Assembly (NCBI GenBank): GCA_021772555.1
Contig: JAJFLT010000205.1
Coordinates: 1-14,235, forward strand
Length of the DNA stretch: 14,235 nucleotides
Reading direction: 5' to 3'
Source: Opitutales bacterium
GTDB lineage: Bacteria; Verrucomicrobiota; Verrucomicrobiia; Opitutales; UBA2987
In this document: positions 7,220 through 14,235 of the stretch, one piece after another
Position numbering within the stretch: position 1 is the first letter of the stretch
Layout of the letters: each line of letters opens with the position of its first letter
The notes under the pieces: model-generated
Databases searched by the model: none
Told to the model about the DNA's origin: nothing
Seen by the model: the letters and a program-made list of their open reading frames with translations, nothing else
Position numbers and translations under genes: made by a program

Positions 7220-7594
7220 TTATTTTTCTTCGATCATTTTCAATGTCACTATGGTTTTATCTGGTTCCCACCAATAGGCACCACCATTTTTTAATGCATC
7301 GATTTCGTGGTTTCCCTTGATCTCATATTTCATCTCACGTCCTTTCAAGTTCCCAGAACTAGTAGTGGCCTGAAGGGAAAAGTAAAGAGATCCATTTCGT
7401 ACTTTATACTCGGGAGAAAAGTAGAAACCCATCGAACCATAGCGCCAGCGAATGAAAGTGGCGTCTCCTCGTTTGACGATCACGGGTGTTTCAGCGAAAT
7501 AATCACGGTCTCGGCATGAGATACCTGGCTCGAAGCTTACACAACCACTCGATACCAATGAAGCCAACGACACTAAAATCATTCGTATTTTCAT
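7220..7594 (-). CDS. Small predicted lipoprotein, function unknown
   Basis: A 124-residue product. MKIRMILVSLASLVSSGC is a short basic-hydrophobic signal with Cys at 18 in a VSSGC context, consistent with a lipoprotein although -3 is Ser rather than Leu/Val/Ile. The mature domain is rich in aromatic and beta-forming residues (for example FIRWRYGSMGFYFSPEYKV and GSLYFSLQATT), and a second Cys follows at about 27. I recognise no family. Its stop lies only 12 bases before the longer dapF start, so the two are almost certainly co-transcribed, with this gene first in the cluster. It is divergent from the DNA polymerase gene across 64 bases. A GATAAT hexamer ends 5 bases before its ATG, so the message may be leaderless or nearly so. 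Confidence 0.7.
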   Translation of the reverse strand: MKIRMILVSLASLVSSGCVSFEPGISCRDRDYFAETPVIVKRGDATFIRWRYGSMGFYFSPEYKVRNGSLYFSLQATTSSGNLKGREMKYEIKGNHEIDALKNGGAYWWEPDKTIVTLKMIEEK

Positions 7595-7627
7595 ATCTTA
7601 TTATCTACCTACGGATTTGTGATGCAA

Positions 7628-7656
7628 TTGTCACGAATCTAGTTTAGCAGTAAAAT
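7628..7656 (+). promoter_or_regulatory. Sigma70-like promoter abutting the polymerase start codon
   Basis: TTGTCA at 7628-7633 and TAAAAT at 7651-7656 each match consensus at five of six positions and are separated by exactly 17 bases. This is the best promoter match seen in the window. Only two bases separate the -10 hexamer from the ATG at 7659, so the usual transcription start (about seven bases after the -10) would fall inside or after the start codon. Either the message is leaderless, the start is later, or the match is chance. Confidence 0.4.
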
Positions 7657-7658
7657 AT

Positions 7659-9866
7659 ATGGGTGCAACAGGTAATGACGGTGATCTTCCTTCTTCTGAA
7701 ACGATCTGCGGTCTCTGGATAAGTGGGGAGGGAGAGGCGTGCCTTTCGCTCCTCGAAAACGAAAATGGCCGCCAGGAAATTGAGGTCCCTTTTATTCCCT
7801 TTGCCTGGGCCAATGACCTACCGCAAGCGGCGAATTCCAAGGAAGAAACTCTTTCCGGCGATGAGCCGTATCGCTACTTGCTTCATTTCGAGAATCTCCA
7901 AGGCTATCGCGATTTGTTAAAAAATCGTCCGAATGGTCTCTTCGTGGAGAGTGTCAGGGCGCTGGAAAGCCAGTTCTTGCTTCGCCACCAAAGACGTCTT
8001 TACGAGAACCTTCCCTTCAGCCACTTGCGCCGCTGCCAATGCGATATCGAGACGGCTTGCAGTGTACCGGACGGTTTCAGCAGCCCCGGAAGGAAAGAGG
8101 ATCGTGTGCTCGCTATCGGTCTCTCCTTTTCGGGGGAAAACGAGCCGGTTTTTCTGGTTTTGGAGGAAATGAGCGATGCCGCCGAGCGGGACCTTCTAAA
8201 GCGATTCAACCAAATCTTGAGGGAAAAGGATCCCGATGTCATCGAAGGGCACAACTTTTTTAATTTCGACCTGCAATACCTGCGCCGCCGAAGCTCGCGT
8301 TTCCGGTTGCCTTGCGCCTGGGGTAGGTTTGGTCAGGAGGCGCGTTTTCGCAAAAGCCGATTGCGGGTGGCCGAGCGCTGGATCGACTTTGTTCGTTGCG
8401 ACATGCCGGGCCGGGCGATCATCGACACCTATTTGCTCATCCAGCAATTCGATGTCACCACGCGTGACATGATTTCCTATTCGCTCAAGGATGTGGCCGT
8501 TTATCTGGGGGTGACGCCCCCGCAATCGAGTGAGCGAACCTACCTCACGGCGAACGAAATTCAGCAAACATTTGTCAACGACCGCGACCGCTTTTTAGCC
8601 TACCTGGGCGATGATTTACGGGAAACCGCGGGAGTGGCCGGCCTGCTTCTGCCCACCTATTTTGCCCAGACCGAGAATTTTCCCATGACCTTGCAGGAAA
8701 TCACTTTGCGCGGTTCGGCCAACAAGGTGGACCTGCTCCTGCAAGAAAATTACTTCAAAGCTCGCCAGAGCCTGCCCGAATTCCCGGAGGTGCGTCCCTT
8801 CGAGGGAGCTTTTTCACGCAGTTTTGTGACCGGCGTTTATCGCCATGTGCTCCACTTCGATGTGGCTTCGCTTTATCCCAGCTTACTCATGTTGATCGGC
8901 CGCAATCCCTCCTCCGATTCGCTGGGAATCTTTATTCCATTATTAAAGGAACTCCGCCAGGCGCGGTTTGAATTCAAGAACATGGCCCGCAACGCCGCAA
9001 CCGAGGAACTGCGCATCGAGTATCAGGCCCGGCAGACCGCCTATAAAATTCTTATCAATTCGTTTTACGGATACCTGGGGTTTTCCGGGGCCCGTTTTGC
9101 GGACAGCGATTTGGCTGCTGAAGTTACTCGGCGGGGGCGGGAATTGTTACAAGAACTGATCGAGGAATTCGAGCGTTTGGGCTGCACCATTCTGGAGGCG
9201 GACACCGATGGAATTTACCTTGCCACCGATGAACACTGGGAAAAACCGGATGCCCTGCTGGATAAAATCATCCAAATCCTTCCGGATGGGATCGAACTGG
9301 AATACGATGGCCGTTACGATTCCATGTTCTGCTACAAGGCAAAAAATTATGCTCTCTACGACGGAAGCAAAATTACCATTCGCGGCTCCGCATTGCGTTC
9401 CCGGGGAATCGAGCCTTACTTGAAAGAGCTTTCCCGCAGGCTGATCGGTTACTTGCTGGGCGTTGACGATGAATCACCGCTTGTTTTGGCGGAGAAATTT
9501 CGCACAGCCATCGATTCCAGGTCGATGGACATCGGCCGCCTCGCCAAATCGGAATACCTCAGCCAGAGTCCCGAAAAATACCGAGAGAAAGTTGAAAACG
9601 GCGGCAAGCCCCGGCGCGCTTCCCTGGAAGTGGCCCTACAGATGAACCCGCAGCCCAAAATGGGACAGCGTGTGACTTACTACATCCCGATTGCGGACAA
9701 GCCGCGCCTTCCCGACTGGCAGAGAGCCCTTCCCGTGGATTCTTACAACCCTGAGGAGCTTCCCTACGATCCAGCCTATTACAAAAAGAAGCTGGACGCC
9801 TGGATCAAACGCTACAGCGAGTATCTCCTCGATGAAGAGGAAAACCCACAAGGCGAGCTATTCTAA
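7659..9866 (+). CDS. Family B DNA polymerase with 3'-5' proofreading exonuclease
   Basis: A compact 735-residue family B polymerase, shorter than E. coli Pol II (783). Exonuclease motifs are intact: Exo I DIE (129-131), Exo II HNFFNFD (198-204) and Exo III YLGDD (315-319), so proofreading should be active. Polymerase motifs are also complete: A FDVASLYPS (400-408), B KILINSFYG (463-471), C EADTDGIY (513-520) and the K.Y-type loop YKAKNYALYD (559-568). The last residues are QGELF, resembling the terminal clamp-binding QLGLF of E. coli Pol II, which suggests recruitment to the sliding clamp. Pol II relatives act in DNA repair and damage tolerance, and that is the likeliest role here, by analogy. 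The first 120 residues form a weakly conserved N-terminal domain. There is no Shine-Dalgarno, but no nearer in-frame start exists. The gene converges on the next gene with a 23-base gap. Confidence 0.93.
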   Translation: MGATGNDGDLPSSETICGLWISGEGEACLSLLENENGRQEIEVPFIPFAWANDLPQAANSKEETLSGDEPYRYLLHFENLQGYRDLLKNRPNGLFVESVRALESQFLLRHQRRLYENLPFSHLRRCQCDIETACSVPDGFSSPGRKEDRVLAIGLSFSGENEPVFLVLEEMSDAAERDLLKRFNQILREKDPDVIEGHNFFNFDLQYLRRRSSRFRLPCAWGRFGQEARFRKSRLRVAERWIDFVRCDMPGRAIIDTYLLIQQFDVTTRDMISYSLKDVAVYLGVTPPQSSERTYLTANEIQQTFVNDRDRFLAYLGDDLRETAGVAGLLLPTYFAQTENFPMTLQEITLRGSANKVDLLLQENYFKARQSLPEFPEVRPFEGAFSRSFVTGVYRHVLHFDVASLYPSLLMLIGRNPSSDSLGIFIPLLKELRQARFEFKNMARNAATEELRIEYQARQTAYKILINSFYGYLGFSGARFADSDLAAEVTRRGRELLQELIEEFERLGCTILEADTDGIYLATDEHWEKPDALLDKIIQILPDGIELEYDGRYDSMFCYKAKNYALYDGSKITIRGSALRSRGIEPYLKELSRRLIGYLLGVDDESPLVLAEKFRTAIDSRSMDIGRLAKSEYLSQSPEKYREKVENGGKPRRASLEVALQMNPQPKMGQRVTYYIPIADKPRLPDWQRALPVDSYNPEELPYDPAYYKKKLDAWIKRYSEYLLDEEENPQGELF

Positions 9867-9889
9867 CTGACTAGTTGGACCTTGTTCAA

Positions 9890-10426
9890 TTAAACCTCAA
9901 TCGCGGCTGACGTTCGATTGGCCACCCAATCGATTATCTTCTGCTCGTCATCCTCGTTTTCGGCTACCACCCGTAGAAATTCGGAGGCATGGATGTCGTT
10001 TTCCTTGAGAAATCTACGGTCGCCGCCGCAGGAATACATGATGTCCGGGTGCAATTCTCCCCGCAACTTGGCCTTGGCCTTCTCGATAATGCGTGGCAGC
10101 CAGCGGATGCCTTTGGCTTCGGAATCCTTGGCCGGCAATGTTTCCGGGTCTAAAATCTTGCCGCTGGAAACCCTCTTTTGCTTGTCCAGGAAATAGGACC
10201 GCCGGATGTCGTGGATGAGGGCGAAAGTAGCAAAATCGGGCTCGCCGCCGCTATTATAGTCTTCTGCGAAGTCGTAAATTTCCTGAGCGGTTACGCCGAT
10301 CGAAGCGATGAATTCCGCTTCCTTTTCATTGAAATAACTCTCGGGCTCTCGGTTGCCGTCCGCATAAAGCTTAACCGCTTGATCCCAGATTTCCCGCAAC
10401 TGTTTTTGATAATCGTAATTTTTCAT
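9890..10426 (-). CDS. DUF5069 domain-containing protein
   Basis: A cytoplasmic protein of about 178 residues with no signal or membrane segment. The C-terminal half (from about WLPRIIEKAKAKLRGEL through YSCGGDRRFLKENDIHASEFLRVV to IIDWVANRT) matches my memory of the DUF5069 pattern: a 'LPR..DKA' start, a Cys-Gly region, an Asp/Arg-Phe-Leu stretch and a final 'WV'. This domain is common in Verrucomicrobiota and Planctomycetota and has no known function. The N-terminal half is acidic and helical, with several aromatic residues. I start at the ATG at 10426; a TTG at 10432 would add two residues. It follows RNase R by 54 bases on the same strand and may share its message. The domain call is from memory, not a search. 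Confidence 0.75.
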   Translation of the reverse strand: MKNYDYQKQLREIWDQAVKLYADGNREPESYFNEKEAEFIASIGVTAQEIYDFAEDYNSGGEPDFATFALIHDIRRSYFLDKQKRVSSGKILDPETLPAKDSEAKGIRWLPRIIEKAKAKLRGELHPDIMYSCGGDRRFLKENDIHASEFLRVVAENEDDEQKIIDWVANRTSAAIEV

Positions 10427-10480
10427 TTTCAAGTAATTTAAATGTTAATACCTCTAAGACGTGATTTTTGGGGAAACCTT

Positions 10481-12766
10481 TCAGGCCATCTTGAAATCTA
10501 TCTGGCGTTTGAACCGATCCACCCTGTCAACCACCACTTCAATTATTTGTCCGGTATAATAGGTTCTGTTTTTCCGGCGACCGATAATCGCCGTGCGGCT
10601 GTCGTTGAGCCGATAGAGATCGTCCTTCAAAGTTGAGATGTGGATCATACCGAAAGTGGTCGATTGCACCAGTTCGATGAACATGCCGTGGTTTTTTACT
10701 TCCGTTATGACAGCTTCAAAAACGGTTTTCTCCGCGCGCCCGACCTCTCGTTCAAAGAATTCCAGTAATTTCAGCTTTTGGGATTCGCGCTCGGCCTCGA
10801 CGCTGTTGGACTCGGTCAGGGTCAGGTGCTGTGAGAGTTTCGCCGCTTCCCCCGGGCCATATCTTTTCGGTGGAGCCCCATCCAGCTTCGATTTACCTCC
10901 CTTGGCCAGATGCCGTTCCAAAACACGGTGAACGATGAGATCGGAATAGCGCCGGATCGGTGAGGTGAAGTGCAAATAATTGTCTTTGTTGAGACCGTAA
11001 TGGCCGTCGCAATTCTCCTTGTAAATGGCTTTTTTCAGACTCCTCAGGAATTGGAGTTTGAGGGTGTATCCCTGTGGGTGGTCTTTAATTTTACGCAGAA
11101 ACTTGCTTACTTCGTTACGTTTGGTCAGATCGCCCACATTCAGTTGAAAACCGGCCAGATAGTCGCGCAATTCCTCCAAACGGGTCTCATCGGGACTGTC
11201 GTGCACCCGGTAAATCGTGGGCATCCCGGCTTGCCGCAAAGATTTGGCCACCGCTTCATTGGCGGCCAACATGAATTCCTCGATTAGCTGGTGGCTCTCG
11301 TCGTATTCGATTTGCTCGATGCGGTCGGCGTATCCTTTCTCATCCACATATATTTTGATTTCGGGCATATCGAGATCCAGGCTTCCCTTGTCCATTCGCC
11401 TCGTTCTCAGCTTGGAGGCGATCTCCCAAAGTTGGCCGATGCTTGTGCGCAGGATTTCCAAATCTTCATCGCTTAACTCGGACAGGGGTCTTCCTGTAGA
11501 GCCAGTCTGGTGCGCCGGCGGCACGGGAAGGTTACGGATCTTGTTATTATCAAAGCCCTGCATAAAAGCATAGGCCTGGGTGTAGGTTAACCGCTTTTTG
11601 CTATGAATAACCGAATTGGCATAACGCACATTAGCCAACCGGCCCTTGACGCTGAAAGTCAGGAAAGCCGTTTTCACCAACCGGTCCGCCCCTTCCGAAA
11701 GGCTGCACAGCCCATTCGACAAGGCTTCCGGAATCATTGGAATAACGGTTCCCACCAGGTAGGTGGAGTTGCCCCTCTTCTGGGCTTCCTTATCGATGGC
11801 GCTGCCCGCTTTGACGTAGGCGCCCACATCGGCGATGTGCACTCCCACGATAAATTCGCCGTTGTCCTTTTTCTCGATGGAGAGGGCGTCATCGAAATCC
11901 TTGGCATCGTCGGGATCGATGGTAAAGGTGAATTTATCCCGCCAATCGAGCCTTCCCTGCAGGTCCGATTTTCTCACTTTTTCCGGAAGTTGACTGGCTT
12001 GGCCGACTACTACCGGGGGAAACTTCGTCTCCAGTTCAAAACGGTGCAGGAGGGCTTCGTACTCGGCTCCCGGAGTATGGGTTTTGCCCAAAACGCCAAT
12101 AATCTCCCCTTCCGGATTGAGGTGCCGTTGTTTCCACTCCATTAGTCGAACGACAACCTTGTCATCGATTCGGGGTGCGGGGCGCAATTTGGATTTTTTG
12201 GGATCGGGCACCAGGATGTCCTGAATAATGCGCGGATCGTCCGGGATGACATAATAATAAGCACGGCTTTTTTTGAGAGTACCGGTGAGGGTCTTGCGGG
12301 CGCGTTCCAGAATTCGGATGACCCGCCCGCGCGGATCTTCCTGGGGAAAGGCGACCGTCTTTTTCCCTCGGTGTCGTCCGCGGTAACGTCCTTTTTGCGG
12401 CACCAGCCGGGCCAGGACATGATCTCTGTGCAGAGCCACTCCGGTGTCTTCCGCCGGGATGTAAAGGCGGTCTTTACCCGCCGTCATGCCCAATTGGAGG
12501 AGGCGAGTATTTCCGGGATCGGGGATGAGTATGGCCGCACCGCTCTGCCGGAATTGGATGGTGCCCGGAATCAGATCGGCATCGGCGGGCAGGCAATAGC
12601 GATTACCTTTGACCACTACGACGGCGCCGGAAATCACCAGCCTGCGCAAAACCTTATCAAGGATGGACTGCTGTTTTTCCCGCAGTTTGAGCTTTTGGCC
12701 GATTTCCGCCGCTTTCAAAGGCGCGTAATCGGGTTCGGCCAGTAATGTAAAAATTTTTTCTTCCAT
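10481..12766 (-). CDS. rnr: Ribonuclease R (RNase II/R family 3'-5' exoribonuclease)
   Basis: The 761-residue enzyme degrades structured RNA processively 3' to 5' in the cytoplasm. In order it shows an N-terminal winged-helix-like region (about 1-55), cold-shock-type RNA-binding domains (about 65-260), the RNB catalytic core from about 265 and a C-terminal S1 domain (about 681-761). The core holds the metal site TIDPDDAKDFDDA (282-294, key Asp 284, 290, 292 and 293) and HFTSPIRRYSDLIVHR (599-614). These match the catalytic Asp cluster and Arg motif of E. coli RNase R. The protein stops right after the S1 domain, so it lacks the lysine-rich tail that follows S1 in E. coli (813 residues), which may alter its handling of duplex RNA. 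No clear Shine-Dalgarno is seen before the ATG. A DUF5069 gene follows on the same strand. Confidence 0.96.
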   Translation of the reverse strand: MEEKIFTLLAEPDYAPLKAAEIGQKLKLREKQQSILDKVLRRLVISGAVVVVKGNRYCLPADADLIPGTIQFRQSGAAILIPDPGNTRLLQLGMTAGKDRLYIPAEDTGVALHRDHVLARLVPQKGRYRGRHRGKKTVAFPQEDPRGRVIRILERARKTLTGTLKKSRAYYYVIPDDPRIIQDILVPDPKKSKLRPAPRIDDKVVVRLMEWKQRHLNPEGEIIGVLGKTHTPGAEYEALLHRFELETKFPPVVVGQASQLPEKVRKSDLQGRLDWRDKFTFTIDPDDAKDFDDALSIEKKDNGEFIVGVHIADVGAYVKAGSAIDKEAQKRGNSTYLVGTVIPMIPEALSNGLCSLSEGADRLVKTAFLTFSVKGRLANVRYANSVIHSKKRLTYTQAYAFMQGFDNNKIRNLPVPPAHQTGSTGRPLSELSDEDLEILRTSIGQLWEIASKLRTRRMDKGSLDLDMPEIKIYVDEKGYADRIEQIEYDESHQLIEEFMLAANEAVAKSLRQAGMPTIYRVHDSPDETRLEELRDYLAGFQLNVGDLTKRNEVSKFLRKIKDHPQGYTLKLQFLRSLKKAIYKENCDGHYGLNKDNYLHFTSPIRRYSDLIVHRVLERHLAKGGKSKLDGAPPKRYGPGEAAKLSQHLTLTESNSVEAERESQKLKLLEFFEREVGRAEKTVFEAVITEVKNHGMFIELVQSTTFGMIHISTLKDDLYRLNDSRTAIIGRRKNRTYYTGQIIEVVVDRVDRFKRQIDFKMA

Positions 12767-12820
12767 AAGTTGATCTTAATAATAAATGAGTACCGAGCGC
12801 AACCGCTTCATAATAAATTC

Positions 12821-12837
12821 CATTCCGGACCGGAATG
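12821..12837. promoter_or_regulatory. Perfect 17-base palindrome between pseudopilin stop and rnr start
   Basis: CATTCCGG and CCGGAATG flank one central base, giving perfect two-fold symmetry. It sits 30 bases past the pseudopilin stop and about 55 bases upstream of rnr, both on the minus strand. On that strand it is followed by AATTTATT, so it could be a weak terminator for the pseudopilin gene. It could equally be an operator for rnr. As RNA the loop would need the innermost pairs opened. Confidence 0.45.
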
Positions 12838-12866
12838 CTTCGGTTGCTTATTCTCGCGAGTAGGTT

Positions 12867-13577
12867 TCAGTTGCCGATGCTTGGCCGGACGATGGTGGCG
12901 GAACCGTTGGCCGCCTTGATGATGTCCGCTGTCGGTGCCTGGGTGGTGTAATCGATGAGGACACCTTGCCCGTTTTCACCCTTCAGATTTTTGAAGAATT
13001 CCACATGGCCGTCAAGAAATGCTATATGCCCCCCGGCTCCTTCCCAGGGTGATGTTTCGGAGTCCCAGGTGCCGTCCGACCTCAGGCCTCTTGTCCAGAT
13101 GAGCGGGGTGGTGGAGGCGGGAGCGCCCGGGCTCAGTCCCGCGAAAGCCTCGTAACCCACCGGGGAGTCTTCCCAGGCCGGCTCGACGGTGATGGCGCCG
13201 GTCTCGCGATTGTTGCGTACGATAATCCGTGGCAGCGTGGCCGTGGCGGCCAGCGGGTCCACATCCACATAGTAAAGAGCGGCATCGTTCAAGTCCGCCT
13301 CGGCGGCCAGGAATTGGGCCCACTGGTAAATATCGGTGATGGCATTATCACCGGTGTTGGGGATGGAACGGGTGCGTTCTTGCTGGTTTGCGAAAGTGAG
13401 GTAACCGATCGCGATTTGGCGGAGGTTGCTGCTCGCTTTTTGCCTTTGCGCCAGTTCCTTCGCCTTGCCTACAGCGGGGATGATAAGCGCCACCAAAATG
13501 CCGATAATGGCAATAACGGTTAAAAGTTCCACTAGGGTGAAACCGGGGTTGCGCCCGGTATTTCGGTTAAATTGCAT
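12867..13577 (-). CDS. Type IV pilin-like protein (pseudopilin), PVC type
   Basis: A 236-residue product with a type III (prepilin) signal: a 12-residue leader ending RNPG, then FTLVELLTVIAIIGILVALIIPA, with Glu at +5 and a methylatable Phe at +1. Prepilin peptidase would cut after Gly12, leaving a 224-residue mature protein anchored by its N-terminal helix. The C-terminal part has GGHIAFLDGHVEFFKNL (about 183-199). This resembles the 'H-X9-DG' motif of the many pseudopilin-like proteins in Planctomycetota and Verrucomicrobiota, but Glu rather than His stands ten residues before the DG. Roles in that group (secretion, surface structures) are mostly unproven. The gene stands alone, with no pilus or secretion partner nearby, and has its own promoter candidate. 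It has no clear Shine-Dalgarno. Confidence 0.88.
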   Translation of the reverse strand: MQFNRNTGRNPGFTLVELLTVIAIIGILVALIIPAVGKAKELAQRQKASSNLRQIAIGYLTFANQQERTRSIPNTGDNAITDIYQWAQFLAAEADLNDAALYYVDVDPLAATATLPRIIVRNNRETGAITVEPAWEDSPVGYEAFAGLSPGAPASTTPLIWTRGLRSDGTWDSETSPWEGAGGHIAFLDGHVEFFKNLKGENGQGVLIDYTTQAPTADIIKAANGSATIVRPSIGN

Positions 13578-13595
13578 AGTGTCGTTTGCTATTGG

Positions 13596-13637
13596 TGATC
13601 TTGAAGGATAGTAAAAACCAGGCCTCCGTCAAGATCA
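13596..13637. repeat. Inverted repeat overlapping the pseudopilin promoter, directly after glyA
   Basis: TGATCTTGA at 13596-13604 is exactly complementary to TCAAGATCA at 13629-13637. After one mismatch, GGA (13606-13608) pairs with TCC (13625-13627), giving 12 pairs over 13 positions and a 16-base loop. The arms cover most of the -35 and -10 hexamers of the candidate promoter, and the structure begins one base after the glyA stop. No T-run follows on the minus strand, so a simple intrinsic terminator is unlikely. Confidence 0.5.
13605..13632 (-). promoter_or_regulatory. Candidate sigma70 promoter for the pseudopilin gene
   Basis: On the minus strand TTGACG (13632-13627) and TATCCT (13610-13605) are spaced by 16 bases. 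The -35 matches consensus at five of six positions and the -10 at four of six. The -10 ends 27 bases before the ATG at 13577, a normal distance. It begins just after the glyA stop codon, so the pseudopilin gene need not depend on glyA transcription. Confidence 0.45.
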
Positions 13638-13638
13638 G

Positions 13639-14235
13639 TCAATAGGGCAGGGGAAAGCGTTGGCAAAGTTCCAGCGCGACACTTTTTGCCTGTGCGATGA
13701 CCGCTTCGTTCGTCGGATCGGCCAGAACCCCGGCAATAGCCCCGGCAATGGTTTTCATTTCCTCCGTTTCCATTCCCCGGGTCGTCACGGCGGGGGTTCC
13801 CAAGCGCAATCCGCTGGCCTGGAAAGGACTTCTGGTCTCGCCCGGAACGGTGTTTTTGTTGGTCGTAATGTTGGCCTTGTCGAGGGCTTGCTGGGCCACT
13901 TTGCCCGTCAAATCGGAATGAGTTTTACGAAAATCGAGCATCAGCAGGTGGTTCTCCGTGCCCCCGCTGACGATTTCAAAACCCAATTCAATAAGGGCTT
14001 CGGCCATGACTTGGGCATTTTTCGCCACTTGCCGCTGGTATTCCTTGAACTGTGGTTTGAGCGCTTCCCGGAAGCAAACCGCCTTGGCTGCGATGACGTG
14101 CATGAGCGGCCCTCCCTGGGTTCCCGGGAAGAGAGAAGAGTCAATCATACGGCCATTTTCTTCGCGGCACAGGATCAAACCGCCGCGGGGACCCCGCAGG
14201 GTCTTGTGCGTGGTAGAAGTGACAAAATCAGCATG
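13639..14235 (-). CDS. glyA: Serine hydroxymethyltransferase (5' end outside window)
   Basis: The C-terminal 199 residues of a PLP enzyme that interconverts serine and glycine while loading one-carbon units on tetrahydrofolate. The fragment opens at HADFVTSTTHKTLRGPRGG, whose Lys (codon 14203-14205) is the PLP-binding residue. It continues with SSLFPGTQGGPLMHVIAAKA, GGTENHLLMLD, NTVPGETRSPF, SGLRLGTPAVTTRGM and a normal C-terminus, so the 3' end is intact. About half of a usual 415-residue protein lies beyond the right edge. A hairpin-forming inverted repeat follows the stop by one base. Confidence 0.97.
   Translation of the reverse strand, partial: HADFVTSTTHKTLRGPRGGLILCREENGRMIDSSLFPGTQGGPLMHVIAAKAVCFREALKPQFKEYQRQVAKNAQVMAEALIELGFEIVSGGTENHLLMLDFRKTHSDLTGKVAQQALDKANITTNKNTVPGETRSPFQASGLRLGTPAVTTRGMETEEMKTIAGAIAGVLADPTNEAVIAQAKSVALELCQRFPLPY

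Noticed and set aside
7618..7634. TGTGA...TCAC resembling a CRP site in the lipoprotein/polymerase gap
   Set aside because: The half-sites are 8 bases apart rather than 6, and the second half-site is incomplete.
11603..12145. Open frame of 180 codons on the plus strand inside rnr
   Set aside because: Antisense to the conserved RNB domain of RNase R, with no motif or start signal.
1..14235. Search for CRISPR arrays, toxin-antitoxin pairs, transposases, integrases, tRNA or rRNA genes, riboswitches
   Set aside because: No regularly spaced repeats, no recognisable mobile-element or defence protein, and no tRNA- or riboswitch-like folds were seen by eye.

Overview
The window carries about twelve genes of ordinary bacterial core and accessory metabolism at nearly full coding density. 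There are no tRNA or rRNA genes, no CRISPR array, no transposase and no phage gene. The gene set suggests a member of the PVC group, most likely Verrucomicrobiota. The pointers are a pseudopilin with a PVC-style C-terminal 'FLDGHVEFF' motif, a DUF5069 protein, a membrane pyrophosphatase with features of the Na+-capable type, a small stand-alone family B DNA polymerase, and generally weak Shine-Dalgarno sequences. This placement is inference from protein style, not from a marker gene.

Layout. 1-455 (-): 5' part of a SIS-domain sugar-phosphate protein (UPF0309-like) whose C-terminus lies outside the window. 649-2844 (+): hppA, ion-pumping membrane pyrophosphatase. 2901-5148 (+): a two-gene NatA/NatB-like ABC exporter, with an ATPase and a permease overlapping by 8 nt. 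5149-5331: a gap between convergent genes that holds an imperfect 31-bp inverted repeat resembling a dispersed palindromic element. 5332-7594 (-): a likely operon read lipoprotein, diaminopimelate-epimerase homologue, second lipoprotein, MnmM/YtqB-type methyltransferase. 7659-9866 (+): family B DNA polymerase with an intact proofreading exonuclease and a terminal clamp-binding-like peptide. 9890-12766 (-): RNase R followed by a DUF5069 protein. 12867-13577 (-): pseudopilin. 13639-14235 (-): 3' part of glyA (serine hydroxymethyltransferase), cut by the window edge.

Working together. The ABC ATPase and permease form one exporter. The dapF-like gene sits between two small lipoprotein genes, which suggests envelope-related expression but does not prove a joint function. 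RNase R and the tRNA-modification enzyme belong to RNA metabolism. GlyA supplies one-carbon units.

The most notable point is that the DapF homologue has serine at both positions normally held by the catalytic cysteines, while the rest of the active-site framework is kept. Secondary points are the inverted-repeat element at 5223-5315, a sigma70-like promoter directly against the polymerase start codon, and an inverted repeat coincident with a predicted promoter behind glyA. I did not find a convincing undescribed multi-gene system.
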